Below are positions 39,679 to 49,200 of a stretch of 64,000 nt of DNA, piece by piece. The position numbers and the translations under genes were made by a program. Below the pieces are notes generated by a model that saw only the letters and a list, made by a program, of their open reading frames with translations, did no database searches and was not told the origin of the DNA. The first letter of the stretch is position 1; every line of letters starts with the position of its first letter. The DNA comes from Myxococcales bacterium (GTDB lineage Bacteria; Myxococcota_A; Bradymonadia; REDH01): assembly GCA_020633625.1 (NCBI GenBank), contig JACKDJ010000005.1:183964-247963 (forward strand), given 5' to 3'.

Positions 39679-39732
39679 TTGGGGTCGGGCGGAGCGGCGG
39701 GCGCGGGCGCCGGGTCGGGGCAGCGGCGCGGC

Positions 39733-39803
39733 GTCACAGAAACTTCACCGCAACCTCCGCAACCAAACCGCGAGTTTCCCCCACCCAGGGTGGGGGTCTC
39801 GGC
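39733..39803. repeat. 71-bp direct repeat, copy 1
   Basis: First of two copies that differ at a single base and are spaced 125 bp start to start. The unit begins GTCACAGAAACTTCACCGCA and contains the 19-base palindrome CCCCCACCCAGGGTGGGGG near its right end. It lies in the 400-bp gap between two convergent genes that also holds the terminator at 39636. No gene is visible in the gap. Confidence 0.9.
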
Positions 39804-39857
39804 TGTGAACGCCTTCCCCATCGCAAGGAGCCCGGCGGGGCACGCCCCGGGCGCGCC

Positions 39858-39928
39858 GTCACAGAAACTTCACCGCAACCCCCGCAACCAAACCGCGAGT
39901 TTCCCCCACCCAGGGTGGGGGTCTCGGC
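39858..39928. repeat. 71-bp direct repeat, copy 2
   Basis: Second copy of the unit at 39733, with one C/T difference. It keeps the same internal palindrome. The 54-bp spacer between copies is GC-rich and unrelated to the unit. A dispersed genomic repeat or a duplicated terminator-like element would both fit. Confidence 0.9.
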
Positions 39929-40011
39929 GTGGCCACCTCACGCCGGGTCACCAGCGCGTTCCCCTGCACCCCAGCCAGCGTCGTACCGCCGCCGCGCCCC
40001 GCGCGTCCGGC

Positions 40012-42702
40012 CTACAGCGAGCAGTCCAACGCCGGCGCCGACAACCCCGACACCGCGCCACTGCCTCCCACCCCGGCAGCTCCCGGCAGGAGCACCGACG
40101 CCGCGTCGACCGACACGTCCGACCCGGCGCACCACAGCGCGGCCGACACGCCGCCGGCCCCACCGCCGCCCGCGCCGCCCGAGCCGCCGGCCGACGCCGC
40201 GCCACCGGGACCCCCGACGCCGCTCCCCGACAGCGGCACACCGACGCGCCCACCCCCGGATCCTCCACCGCCGCCGGCGCCGCCGGCACCGCCGGCTCCC
40301 CCCGCGCCGCCATCTCCCGCGCCGGACGAAGACGCGCGGACGTCGACCAGCGCCAGGCCCGACGACTCGATCGCCAGGATGCCGACCGAGGCGCCGCCAC
40401 CGCCGCCCGGGGTGCCGGCTCCGCCGCCGCACCCGCCAGCTCCGCCGCCGCCGCCGCCGCCGCCCGTGTAGTTCAGGACCTCGGGCCCACCACCGCCGCC
40501 GCCGCCGCCCCCTGGACCGCCATCGACGCCGTTGCCGCCACCGGTACCGCCGGCGGGTGACCACCAGACCCCGTCGACGAAGCTGCCGAGCGCCTCCGCC
40601 GACGCGCCGCTGGGGCCGTCCCCGCCCGGGAGCGTGCGCGAGCAGCCGCCGGCACCGGGCCGTCCCTCGTTGTCCCACGGGCGCCCGTCCTCACCGCCGG
40701 CACCGCCGCAGTCGTTGGGCAGACCGTTCTCCCCGTACTGGTTTCGGTTGCCGCCGTGCCCGCCCGCGCCGCCGTTCGCGAGCGGGCACCACTCATTGCG
40801 GCCGCCCGCGCCGCCGCGCCCGCCGGAGCCACCGCCCTCGCCGTCCGCACCCCGCCCGCCAGATGCGCCCGCCGCTCCGCGCTCCCCGGCCGTCCCCGCC
40901 CCGCCGTGACCGGCGCTGACCTCGACGTGAGCAAACGTGAGAGCCGAGGACCGGACCACCATCGCGGCGATCGACGACGCTCCCGCGGCGATGGCGTCGC
41001 CGGGAAGCAACGCGACACGCTCGACGACCGTCGGCGTCACGATGTCTGTAGCGAACAGCGCCACCACGTGTGCCAAGCTTACATCCGCCGATGATGTGAC
41101 GATCGTACGAACTTCCTCCGATCGCCGCCACGCATCGCCGGCGTCGTACCCACCATAGACGCTGATGCCGTCGGCGACCTCGAGCGGCCCTGCGTGCACG
41201 CCGCCCGCGAGCGCGAGGCCATCGGCGCTCCGAATCACCGCGACAGTGGTCGCCACCTCTAGGCTCCCGAACGGCGCGCTCGCGCTGCCGTCCGCCGCAG
41301 CGTCGTCGGCGCCGGGTAGCACGAAGACGAGCCGATCCAGCGTTCCGTCGATCCCGTCGCAGTCGGCGTCCACGAAGGCGTCATCGGGAAGATCGCGGGC
41401 GCCCGGGTAAACGTCCGCGTCGGCGTCGTCGCAGTCGTCACCGTTCGTGACCCAACCAACGCCGCCCGCGCATGCACCGGCCGTCGCCGGGTCTCCGAAC
41501 CCGTCGCCGTCGTCATCGCGCCACCACTGCGGCCAGTCGCCGCCGGTCGTGGGGCACTCGCAGCGCCCTCCCCGCTCGACCCAGCCGCCGAGGCAGCTGC
41601 CGCAGACCGAGACCTCGGCGGAGATGCACTCGCGAGCAGCCACGTCACAGTCGAGCTCGTCGCACGACACGGTCGCCACGCACGCCTCTCCGGCACGGAG
41701 CTCCACGAAGCCGTCGACGCACGCGCCGCAGCGGGCGAGACCCCCGTTCGGGTCGCACTCGCGTGCCTGTGCCGCACAGTCGAGCTCATCACAGGTCACG
41801 ATCGAGACACACTCGCGCGTGCCCGGTCGCTCGACCGTCCCGGCGACGCAGGCGCCGCAGACCGCCCCCTCGCCGCCGTCGAGGACGTCGCACGTCCGCG
41901 ACGCGGCGGCGCACTCCCGGACGCGCGAGGCGGCGTCTGTCGCAGGGTCGCCGCAGGTCGCGACGCGGCAGTCGAGCCCGAAGTCGATCCGCCCGGTCGA
42001 GCACGAACCGCACCGCGCCACGCCGGCGACGAGCAGGCAGTCGCGTCCCTGATCGCGGCACTCCCGCGCGATCGTCCCTGGTCCGGTGTCCTCACAGCTC
42101 GTGCCGCCCGCGAGCACGCACAGCCGACGCGCCACGTCGAACTCGTAGCCGACCTCGCAGTCCGTCAGGCAGCGCGCCTCGTCGAGCGAGCAGAGCTGCC
42201 GCGGCGCGCACGCGAGCTCGGAGCAGCTCGTCGGCGCGCGGCAGAGCCCTCCGGCACACACCAGCCCGTCGTCGCAAGTCCCCGCGCGCCCGCACGCACA
42301 CCCATCGGAGCCACTCACGCAGGCCACGTCGTCATCGCCCACGTCGGCAGGCGCGTCGGGACCCGCGTCCAACCCGTCACCGGCGTCCGCAGCATCCGCG
42401 GCGGCGTCTGGGCGATCGGCGTCGTCACTCGGAGCGTCCGGGTCTGCCCCGTCAGCCGCATCCTGTGCGTCGCCTGCGTCCGGCGCGTCGTCGCCCACTC
42501 CAGCGTCTGCGTCCGGGGCAACGTCGGTCGAATCGATCGTGCCGAGGTCGCTCGGATCGGCGTCGCGCGAGGAAGCGTCATCGCCGTCACCGCCGGATCC
42601 GGTGCTGGCGGTGCAGCCGCCGAGCGTCAGCGCGGCGGCGAACAGGAGGCACGACGGGGCGACCGCCCGCGTGCGGGCGGCGAAGTAGGCAGACAGCGAC
42701 AC
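40012..42702 (-). CDS. Cys-rich and Gly-rich lipoprotein
   Basis: A protein of about 896 residues from GTG 42702, which puts RTRAVAPSCLLFAAALTLGGC at the start as a normal lipoprotein signal with a lipobox; a longer frame reaches 42768. After an Asp/Ala-rich linker of ~110 residues come about five EGF-like Cys-rich units (CDELDCAAQARECDPNGG, CGACVDGFVELRAG). One metal-binding-type repeat follows (DDDGDGFGDP, DCDGID), then a beta-rich region of ~150 residues like a DUF1565 parallel beta-helix start. The last ~300 residues are Gly-rich with many GGAGG blocks. It is convergent with the 3723-residue surface gene and shares its repeat types, which suggests related cell-surface roles. No enzymatic motif was recognised. 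Confidence 0.85.
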   Translation of the reverse strand: MSLSAYFAARTRAVAPSCLLFAAALTLGGCTASTGSGGDGDDASSRDADPSDLGTIDSTDVAPDADAGVGDDAPDAGDAQDAADGADPDAPSDDADRPDAAADAADAGDGLDAGPDAPADVGDDDVACVSGSDGCACGRAGTCDDGLVCAGGLCRAPTSCSELACAPRQLCSLDEARCLTDCEVGYEFDVARRLCVLAGGTSCEDTGPGTIARECRDQGRDCLLVAGVARCGSCSTGRIDFGLDCRVATCGDPATDAASRVRECAAASRTCDVLDGGEGAVCGACVAGTVERPGTRECVSIVTCDELDCAAQARECDPNGGLARCGACVDGFVELRAGEACVATVSCDELDCDVAARECISAEVSVCGSCLGGWVERGGRCECPTTGGDWPQWWRDDDGDGFGDPATAGACAGGVGWVTNGDDCDDADADVYPGARDLPDDAFVDADCDGIDGTLDRLVFVLPGADDAAADGSASAPFGSLEVATTVAVIRSADGLALAGGVHAGPLEVADGISVYGGYDAGDAWRRSEEVRTIVTSSADVSLAHVVALFATDIVTPTVVERVALLPGDAIAAGASSIAAMVVRSSALTFAHVEVSAGHGGAGTAGERGAAGASGGRGADGEGGGSGGRGGAGGRNEWCPLANGGAGGHGGNRNQYGENGLPNDCGGAGGEDGRPWDNEGRPGAGGCSRTLPGGDGPSGASAEALGSFVDGVWWSPAGGTGGGNGVDGGPGGGGGGGGGPEVLNYTGGGGGGGGAGGCGGGAGTPGGGGGASVGILAIESSGLALVDVRASSSGAGDGGAGGAGGAGGAGGGGGSGGGRVGVPLSGSGVGGPGGAASAGGSGGAGGGGAGGVSAALWCAGSDVSVDAASVLLPGAAGVGGSGAVSGLSAPALDCSL

Positions 42703-42911
42703 GGCGAGTCCGGTAGTCGAGGGACCCACAGAGTAGCAGATCTCTGCCGCTTGCGTAGATCCACGCACCCTTCGGGGTCGGCGCCTTCGACCACCGCGGA
42801 CTCATGGGGGCGACGCCGGACTCATGTCGGCCCGATCTCAGTCGGCCGGCCCCCCGTTGACCGGACCTCGGCCGCGTGCGACGCTCTGGCTCCCCATCAG
42901 CCCAACGAGCA

Positions 42912-43436
42912 ATGACACGCAGCGTCGCCCTCCTCCGAGGGATCAACGTCGGCGGCTCGGGCCGCCTCCCAATGGCCGACCTGCGGTCCATCTGCGAGGC
43001 GCTCGGCTTGCGCGGGGTCGAGACCTACATCCAGAGCGGGAACGTCGTGTTCGAGCCACCCGACTCACTCGACGCCGCACGCGACGCCCTCGCCGCTGCG
43101 GTTTCGGCCCGCGTCGGGAAGCCTGTTCCCGTGGCGACCCGCACCGTCGAGGAGCTCGAGTCCATCGCAGCGGCCAGCCCGTTCGGGACTGCACCGGCCG
43201 ACCGGGTCATCGTGTGGTTCTGGCCGAACTCCGCCCCGGCCGCGACGCGCGTGGTCGAAGCACGCGGGCGCCGCGACGAGGAGATCTGGGCGGGCGCGCG
43301 TGAGTGGCACGTCCACTACCCGCAGGGCCAGGGCCAGACCAAGCTGCGGCTCCCTGACGAGGCCGCAGCGACCGGCCGGAACCTGAAGACCGTAGCCGCG
43401 CTGCTCGAGCTCGCCCGGCGCGGGAGCGTCAAGTGA
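42912..43436 (+). CDS. DUF1697 family protein
   Basis: A protein of 174 residues, the usual length for DUF1697. The family hallmarks are visible: VALLRGINVGGSGRLPMADL at the N-terminus, VETYIQSGNVVF, and the ending TGRNLKTVAALLEL. The family has no established reaction. It should be cytoplasmic, with no signal or membrane segment. ATG at 42912 was chosen because the frame upstream of it is not conserved in character; the ribosome binding site is weak. Its stop overlaps the next start by four bases (GTGA), so the two genes are translationally coupled. Confidence 0.9.
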   Translation: MTRSVALLRGINVGGSGRLPMADLRSICEALGLRGVETYIQSGNVVFEPPDSLDAARDALAAAVSARVGKPVPVATRTVEELESIAAASPFGTAPADRVIVWFWPNSAPAATRVVEARGRRDEEIWAGAREWHVHYPQGQGQTKLRLPDEAAATGRNLKTVAALLELARRGSVK

Positions 43437-43798
43437 GCGCGGTGCTCGGCCTGCTGTTCCTCGCCCTGATCGCCTACGGACTGTTCGGCGACCTGCTCGA
43501 CATCGCAACGGACCGGGGCACGCTCGCCCCGGAGTCCGCCGAGGGTGTCGCCGACGCCCAGGACCGCGTCCGCGCGAACACGTCGGCGAGCGAGCTGCTC
43601 GGTGCGGGCTGGGAGGTCGTCGAGGCGCGCGTGTCGAACCGCGAGGAGAGCGCTCTGCAGATGACCGTGTTCGGAGAGATCACGGTGAGCACTGCCGCGG
43701 GAGAGCGGGGGAAGATCGGGTTCGAGTATCGCAGGCTCGGCGACGCACGCCACGTCGCGGCGACGGTGCGGCTCGGTGGCGCGAAGGTCGAGGTGTAG
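43433..43798 (+). CDS. Small membrane-anchored protein of unknown function
   Basis: A protein of 121 residues. Residues 3-20 form one hydrophobic helix (AVLGLLFLALIAYGLFG), followed by ~100 residues with beta-strand character (MTVFGEITVSTAAGERGKIGFEYRRL). GTG 43433 has GGGAG 6 bases upstream, inside the end of the DUF1697 gene, and overlaps its stop. It is probably an inner-membrane protein with a soluble domain. I do not recognise a family. The reading frame on the opposite strand here is a shadow. Confidence 0.72.
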   Translation: MSAVLGLLFLALIAYGLFGDLLDIATDRGTLAPESAEGVADAQDRVRANTSASELLGAGWEVVEARVSNREESALQMTVFGEITVSTAAGERGKIGFEYRRLGDARHVAATVRLGGAKVEV

Positions 43799-43815
43799 GG
43801 GGCCGAAGCCCCGGA

Positions 43816-45003
43816 CTACATCCGCCCCTGCAGCATCCCGTGCCAGTACATCTGCGGGAGTCCGTACGCCTTCAGCGCATACATCGAGTACCGCTCCTCG
43901 GCCTGGTCGAACGGGAACGACTCCACCGGCTTGCTGTCGTAGTCGAACTCGGCCAGGATCAGGCGGCCGTAGCCGGTGACGAGCGGGCACGAGGTGTAGC
44001 CGTCGTACGACGCTCGCAGCGGCGTGCCGTCGCGGAGAGCCAGCATGTTTGCGACCAGCACCGGCGCTTGCTTGCGCACGGCCGCTCCCGTCTTCGCCGT
44101 CGGGAGGCTGCTAGCGTCGCCGAGCGCGAACACGTTCGCGAACTTGGTGTGCTGCGTCGTGTGCTTGTCGACGTCAACGAAGCCGGCGGCGTTCGCGAGC
44201 GGGGAGCTGCGGACGAAGTCGGGGGCACCCATCGGCGGCGTGACGTGGATCATGTCGTAGTCGCGGACGACCCGGCTGCCGTCGGCCACCGCCTGGAACG
44301 TCGCCTTGCGGTTCGGCCCGTCGATCGCGACCAGGTGATGACCAAACAGCGTCTTGATGTCGCGCTGCTCGACCAGCACCTCGAGCGCCTTCGCGTACTT
44401 GTCGACGCCGAAGATGCGGCCGCCCGGCGCCACGAACGTGATCTCGGCCTTGTCGCGGATGCCCCGCTGCACGAGGTTGTGCTCGGTGAGCCACATGATC
44501 TTCTGCGGACCGCCGCCGCACTTCACCGGCGTGTTCGGGAACGTGAAGATCGCCTTTCCGCCCTGGAACGAACGGAGCTCTCGCCACGTCGTCTCGACCG
44601 TGTCGTACGAGTAGTTCGAGCAGATGCCGAAGCGGCCGACGTTGCCCTCGAGCCCCTCGACCATATCCCACCGCAGCTGCATGCCCGGCGCCACGACGAG
44701 GAAGTCGTACGTGAGCGCGCCGCCCGCGGCGAGCTGGATTGTGTTTGCTTCGGGCGCAAACGCGGTGACCGAGTCCTTGATCCAGGTCACGCCCTTCGGC
44801 ATGACCGAGGCCATCGGCCGCGCCGAGGCCTCGCGCGGGAAGACGCCGCCGCCGACCAGGGTCCAGAGCGGCTGGTAGTAGTGCGTCTCAGAGGGCTCGA
44901 TGATCGCCACCTGCAGCTCGGGGCGCGTGTTGCGCAGGTGAGCCGCGACGGTGATCCCGGCGGTACCGCCGCCGACGATGAGGATGTGGTGGTGGGCGCT
45001 CAT
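43816..45003 (-). CDS. sqr: Sulfide:quinone oxidoreductase (type II-like)
   Basis: A protein of 395 residues, flavoprotein of the two-dinucleotide-binding-domain family that oxidises sulfide and passes electrons to quinone at the inner face of the membrane. The FAD fold is seen at residues 7-36 (ILIVGGGTAGITVA, then a Glu at the strand end), and the second flavin motif is VFALGDASSLP at ~291-301. The two Cys that carry the persulfide in type II enzymes are at 162 (NTPVKCGGGPQK) and 339 (YDGYTSCPLVTGYG, LILAEFDY). ATG 45003 has GGAG 6 bases upstream, and one base separates it from the stop of the DUF1641 gene, with which it forms an operon. The two dyad sites upstream of that gene probably control both. 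Confidence 0.88.
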   Translation of the reverse strand: MSAHHHILIVGGGTAGITVAAHLRNTRPELQVAIIEPSETHYYQPLWTLVGGGVFPREASARPMASVMPKGVTWIKDSVTAFAPEANTIQLAAGGALTYDFLVVAPGMQLRWDMVEGLEGNVGRFGICSNYSYDTVETTWRELRSFQGGKAIFTFPNTPVKCGGGPQKIMWLTEHNLVQRGIRDKAEITFVAPGGRIFGVDKYAKALEVLVEQRDIKTLFGHHLVAIDGPNRKATFQAVADGSRVVRDYDMIHVTPPMGAPDFVRSSPLANAAGFVDVDKHTTQHTKFANVFALGDASSLPTAKTGAAVRKQAPVLVANMLALRDGTPLRASYDGYTSCPLVTGYGRLILAEFDYDSKPVESFPFDQAEERYSMYALKAYGLPQMYWHGMLQGRM

Positions 45004-45004
45004 C

Positions 45005-45925
45005 TCAGGCTCCTGCGTGCGTGGTCTTGTCGGTTTCGTTGCGAGTCATCTCTGTGCCGAACGCGCGGAGCACGTTCAGGCCAAACGCGAGCCCCGCCCG
45101 GACGCCCGGGTCGCGCAGCTCCTTCATCAGCGAGAACAGCCCGATGCGCTCGGCGCCGTCCGTGTTTGCACGCGTCAGCGCACCGCCCGCCCGGCCGACC
45201 ACCGCGACGGCGCGCGGCTCGAGCACCCCGCTGTTCATCAGCGACGTGAACTCCCGCGACTCCAGCAGGCTGCCGAGGCGCGCGAGCGCGAGGACCGTGT
45301 TCCGCAGCACCTGCTCGATGCTGTTCCCGCTGTCGGCGAGGGTCCGCGCCCACCGGTCGAACACGTCCACCCCAATCGCGAACATCCCCGGGAGCTGCTG
45401 CGCGTCCGGGACGACGCGAGCGAGCATCGGCAGATGCTCGGCGAGCTGCCGGGCCGCCTCGACAACCTCGGGCCGAGTCGCCGTCGTCGCCAAGTCACGG
45501 AGCGCGGTCAGGCGCGCGTCGACCGACGTCCCCATCGCCTGCCAGTCCCGCACCGTCTTGTCGAAGATGTCCACGACCGTCGCTGCCACGCTCGGTGCCG
45601 ACGCCAGCAGCTCGAGCGAGCGCTCCGCGTCGTCGAGGCGGTCCAACAAGCGCGTCAGCGCCTCTAGGGTGTCGCGACGCGTCGCGTGCTCCGCCAGCTC
45701 GGCGGCAGCGCGCAGCCGCCCATCCACCGGGTGCCCGGCGGCGTCGGCGCTCCGCGCGAGCTCGTCGACGACGTCCGTCGCAGCCGCCACCACTCCCGGG
45801 ACCGGACCAGCGGCGCTCTCCCACCGCGACAGGCGGCCCTCGATGCGGTCGAGCCGCTCCATGATCATCGCCAGCGGATCCCGCTGCACAGCGGGGTGCG
45901 GCGGCTCGGGCCCGGTCGGTTCCAT
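45005..45925 (-). CDS. DUF1641 family protein
   Basis: A protein of 306 residues. It starts with a helical segment (AMIMERLDRIEGRLSRWE) and ends with the DUF1641 core, GLFSLMKELRDPGVRAGLAFGLNVLRAFG. The middle is all alpha-helical with no membrane segment. DUF1641 proteins are often encoded next to sulfide:quinone oxidoreductase-like flavoproteins, as here, and are taken to be accessory or regulatory subunits; the mechanism is not known. ATG 45925 is preceded by GAGAG. An extension to 46066 is open but would run through the dyad at 46054 and lacks a ribosome binding site, so it is rejected. Confidence 0.85.
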   Translation of the reverse strand: MEPTGPEPPHPAVQRDPLAMIMERLDRIEGRLSRWESAAGPVPGVVAAATDVVDELARSADAAGHPVDGRLRAAAELAEHATRRDTLEALTRLLDRLDDAERSLELLASAPSVAATVVDIFDKTVRDWQAMGTSVDARLTALRDLATTATRPEVVEAARQLAEHLPMLARVVPDAQQLPGMFAIGVDVFDRWARTLADSGNSIEQVLRNTVLALARLGSLLESREFTSLMNSGVLEPRAVAVVGRAGGALTRANTDGAERIGLFSLMKELRDPGVRAGLAFGLNVLRAFGTEMTRNETDKTTHAGA

Positions 45926-46053
45926 CGGCTCTCGTCGGTTGGGTGGGTGCGCCGGCGCCGGTTGCGTCGTGGCACGAATCGCGGCCGCGCCGACGAACAC
46001 CGGCGCGCCAGAGAAGAGGCGGACCGTGCTCCCAACTGCAACGAGTCTGCCAA

Positions 46054-46067
46054 GATGTTGACACATC
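46054..46067. promoter_or_regulatory. Dyad operator candidate, proximal copy
   Basis: GATGTTGACACATC has inverted GATGT arms separated by 4 bases and lies 129 bases before the DUF1641 start. It repeats the arms of the longer palindrome at 46166. Both sit in the 357-bp divergent gap (45926-46282) between the DUF1641-sqr operon and the GDPD lipoprotein gene; nothing else was found there. Confidence 0.55.
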
Positions 46068-46165
46068 GCGTCAATCCCCCGCGGCCGCCCGTCGTGCCGC
46101 GTCCGTGGCTCTGCCGCCGAGCGCCCAGCGCCCCGCGCGCGAAACGTCCGGGCTACCTATGTCGC

Positions 46166-46183
46166 ACGATGTTGCAACATCGT
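46166..46183. promoter_or_regulatory. 18-bp perfect palindrome, distal operator candidate
   Basis: ACGATGTTGCAACATCGT is a perfect 18-base palindrome in the divergent gap, 100 bases before the GDPD lipoprotein start and 241 bases before the DUF1641 start. The same GATGT-ACATC arms occur at 46054, 114 bases away centre to centre. The pair fits a dimeric repressor such as an ArsR or TetR type protein (inference). Confidence 0.6.
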
Positions 46184-46282
46184 TTCTTCGGCCGATCGTG
46201 CGACGCGACCCCGCCGCTCGCGCGCCCCAACCCGGCGCCTCGACCTCGACGGACCCGCGAGAGCCCGTGTATCTTGCGGCGC

Positions 46283-49200
46283 ATGCTGACACGCCGCCGC
46301 CATCGCCCCCTCTCTCTCCCCAACGCCTCGCCGCGGACGGGCTGCGGCACCCCGCGCACAGCGTGGGTCGCGCCCGTCCTGCTCGCTCTCGCGGCGTGCG
46401 GACCCGACGGCGCCAACCGCGCCGACACCGGCGACGGCGCGCTCGCCGATGTCGACGCGGCCATCGACACCACCGGCGACGCCGCTGACGGCGGCACGAC
46501 GGACGCTCCCGACCGCGTCGACGCGGACGACGCAGCACAGCTCGACCCCGACACCGATGTCGCCGCAGACGGCTCGGGCGAGGCCCCCGTCTCGGGCCCT
46601 CCGTTCGAGGTCCGCGTGCAGGCGGTCCCCCCGACCGCCGACGCGCTCTATGGCAGCGAAGAGACGACGCGATACCGCGCGGCCGTTGGGGCGTCGCTGA
46701 GCGACGTCGAGGCGATCGCGGCGAGCGAAGACCGCGTGTTCATCGGCGCCGCCGCGGGCATCGCCGAGCTGGACTGGGAGCGCGGCCGGTTCGTGCCGCG
46801 GCCAGACGTGTCTTCTGAGGCCACGCACGATCTGCAGCTCAGCCCCGACGGCACCCTGTGGGCTGCGACCGACGCCGGGGTGCTGCGCTGGGTCTCGGGC
46901 GACGTCGCCGAGCTCCTGGCGACCGACGCCGCGGCCACGTCGGTCGCCCACGCTGGCGGCGCGACCTTTGTCGTCGTCGACGGCGCGCTGCTGCAGCGCG
47001 ACGGGGACGCCTGGGCTGCCGTCGACGTCCCGGCCGGCGCCGTCTCACGCGTCCGTGCCGCGACCGAAGGCGCGATCGCCGCGGGCCCCGGTGGCGTTTG
47101 GTCGCTAGACGCCAGCGGCAACGCGACGCCGCTCACCGACCGCGCCGCTGTCGACGTCGCAGGCTGTCCCGACGGAGCCGTCGCGATCGCGACCGACTCC
47201 GAGCTGCTCATCGTGCGCGATGGGGAGACGACCCGCATCGACCCCGGCCCCGGCGGTCTGCCGACCGACGCGGCTACCTCGGTGGCATGCGCCGACGGCC
47301 TCGTCGCGCTCGGGCACGCCGTCGGCGCGACCGTGCTCGACCCGGGCTTGACCCACGTCGACCACTACCAGTCCGAGCGATGGCTGCTCGACGACCGTGT
47401 CACCGGCGTCGCCCTCGACAGCGGCCGCCGTTGGTTCGCAGGCGCCGCCGGCGTCACCCGCGTCGACCTCGTCCCGCGCACGCTCCACGGCAAGGCGGCA
47501 GCGTTCCTCTATCGACACGGGCGCTACTTCTGGCGGCTCGGCGGGTTCTCGTCGGCGTGGGCCCACACCCCCGACCCGTACAGCTTCGACGGACTGTCAC
47601 TCGGCGACGACGACAACGACGGGCAGTGGACCGAGGAGACGATCGGCGCGCTCGCGTTCGCGGCCGGCGCGACCGGAGACCGCCGCTTCTGCGATGCCGC
47701 CCGCCCCGCCGTCCGCAACATGCGCTTGCTCGTCGACGTACCGTGCGTGAGCTTCACCGACGCCGGACGCGAGTGTGGCTTCGTCGCTCGTACGTTCGTT
47801 CGCGACGACGAAGGTCCGCTCTTCGACGGCAAGGCGGGCCTGTCCAATTGGCACGAGGTCGAGCTCGACGGGCGCCGCTACCGCTGGAAAGACGACACGT
47901 CGTCGGACGAGCTCGCCGGACACTTCTTCGGCTTGCCGCTGTACTACGACCTCTGCGCCACCGACGCTGAGCGCGAGCAGATCGCGAGCACGCTCCAGCG
48001 AATCACCGACACGATCCTCGCGCATGACCTCTACCTCGTCGATCTCGATGGCCTCCCCACCGAGCACGGGAACTGGGGCCACGACTACGTCGCCTCCTGT
48101 GTCGACGGGTTCGGCAACTGCGACGCGACGGACCTCGGCCTCTGCGCCTCGGCGTGCTTCGGCGGCGGCTTTCTGAACGGCGCCGAGATCCTCGGTCAGC
48201 TCCTGGCGACGTGGCATGTGACCGGCGACGCGCGCTACTACGACGAGTACGAGCGCCTCGCCGTCGAGGAGCGATACGCAGACGTCGTCCGCTTCTCGAG
48301 CAACGTGCTGACAGCGACGAACCCGTCGGTCGAGAACCACGTCGATCACGAACTGGCGATGCTCGCGTTCCACACACTCATTCGCTACGAGCCAAACGCG
48401 GACCGACGCGCCGCCTGGCAACAGGCGCTGCTCGGCCTCTACGAGACGGAGCTCGACGAGGAGAACCCGTTCTGGGCCGCGTTCGTCGCCGGACTGACCG
48501 GCGAGGAACGCCAGCGTGACGCAGCACTGCAGTCGCTGCGAGAGTATCCGCTCGACACGCGGTTCTGGCGCATCGACCACAGCCATCGCCTCGACGTCTC
48601 CGTGCGCCCGGAGCCCGACCGGTTCGGCGAGCCACAGCTCGGCGAGTGGCCCCCGCCCTACGACGAGCAGCCCGCGCGCTGGTGGGACCAGACACCCTAC
48701 GCGGTCGTACGCGACGGCGACGGGCGCTCGATGCGCGGCCCGATGGCGTATCTCATCGCATATTGGGCCGCACGCTACTACGGCCTCCTCGATGCCCCAG
48801 CGACGCGCGAGAATCCCCTGCTGCGCGACGAGTTCTTGCTCATCGCGCACCGCGGCGGCGGCGCCCTCGAGCCCGAGGCGACGCGGGCCGCCTACGACAA
48901 CGCCCTCGCCGTCGGCGCCGACGTGCTGGAGTGTGACGCGCACTCGACCGCCGACGGCGTCATCGTGTGCATACACGACGACACCGTCGACCGTACGACC
49001 GACGGCACCGGCCGCGTCCACGACCTGACCCTGACGGAGCTGCGCGCGCTCGACGCCGGGTTCCGGTGGCGAGAGTCGAGCGGGGCGCCCCGCCGCGGAC
49101 AGGGGCTCACGATCCCGACCCTGCACGAACTCCTGACGGCATACCCCGACACACCGTGGACGATCGAGCTCAAGCAGGGCACGCCGTCCATCGCCGAAGC

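Noticed and set aside
28332..39821. A 3829-codon open frame on the minus strand opposite the giant surface gene
   Set aside because: The plus-strand frame has a signal peptide, named domains and a C-terminal sorting tail; the minus-strand translation is Arg/Val/Ala/Asp-rich without any domain. With this codon use the reverse complements of stop codons (TTA, CTA, TCA) are nearly absent, so the antisense frame stays open.
40012..41000. Gly-rich tail as a sign of a PE-PGRS protein
   Set aside because: There is no PE domain, and the protein starts with a lipoprotein signal and EGF-like units; Gly-rich tails of this kind occur in other exported myxobacterial proteins.
45926..46066. N-terminal extension of the DUF1641 protein to 46066
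   Set aside because: The extension has no ribosome binding site, its sequence is not conserved in character, and it would cover the dyad operator at 46054.
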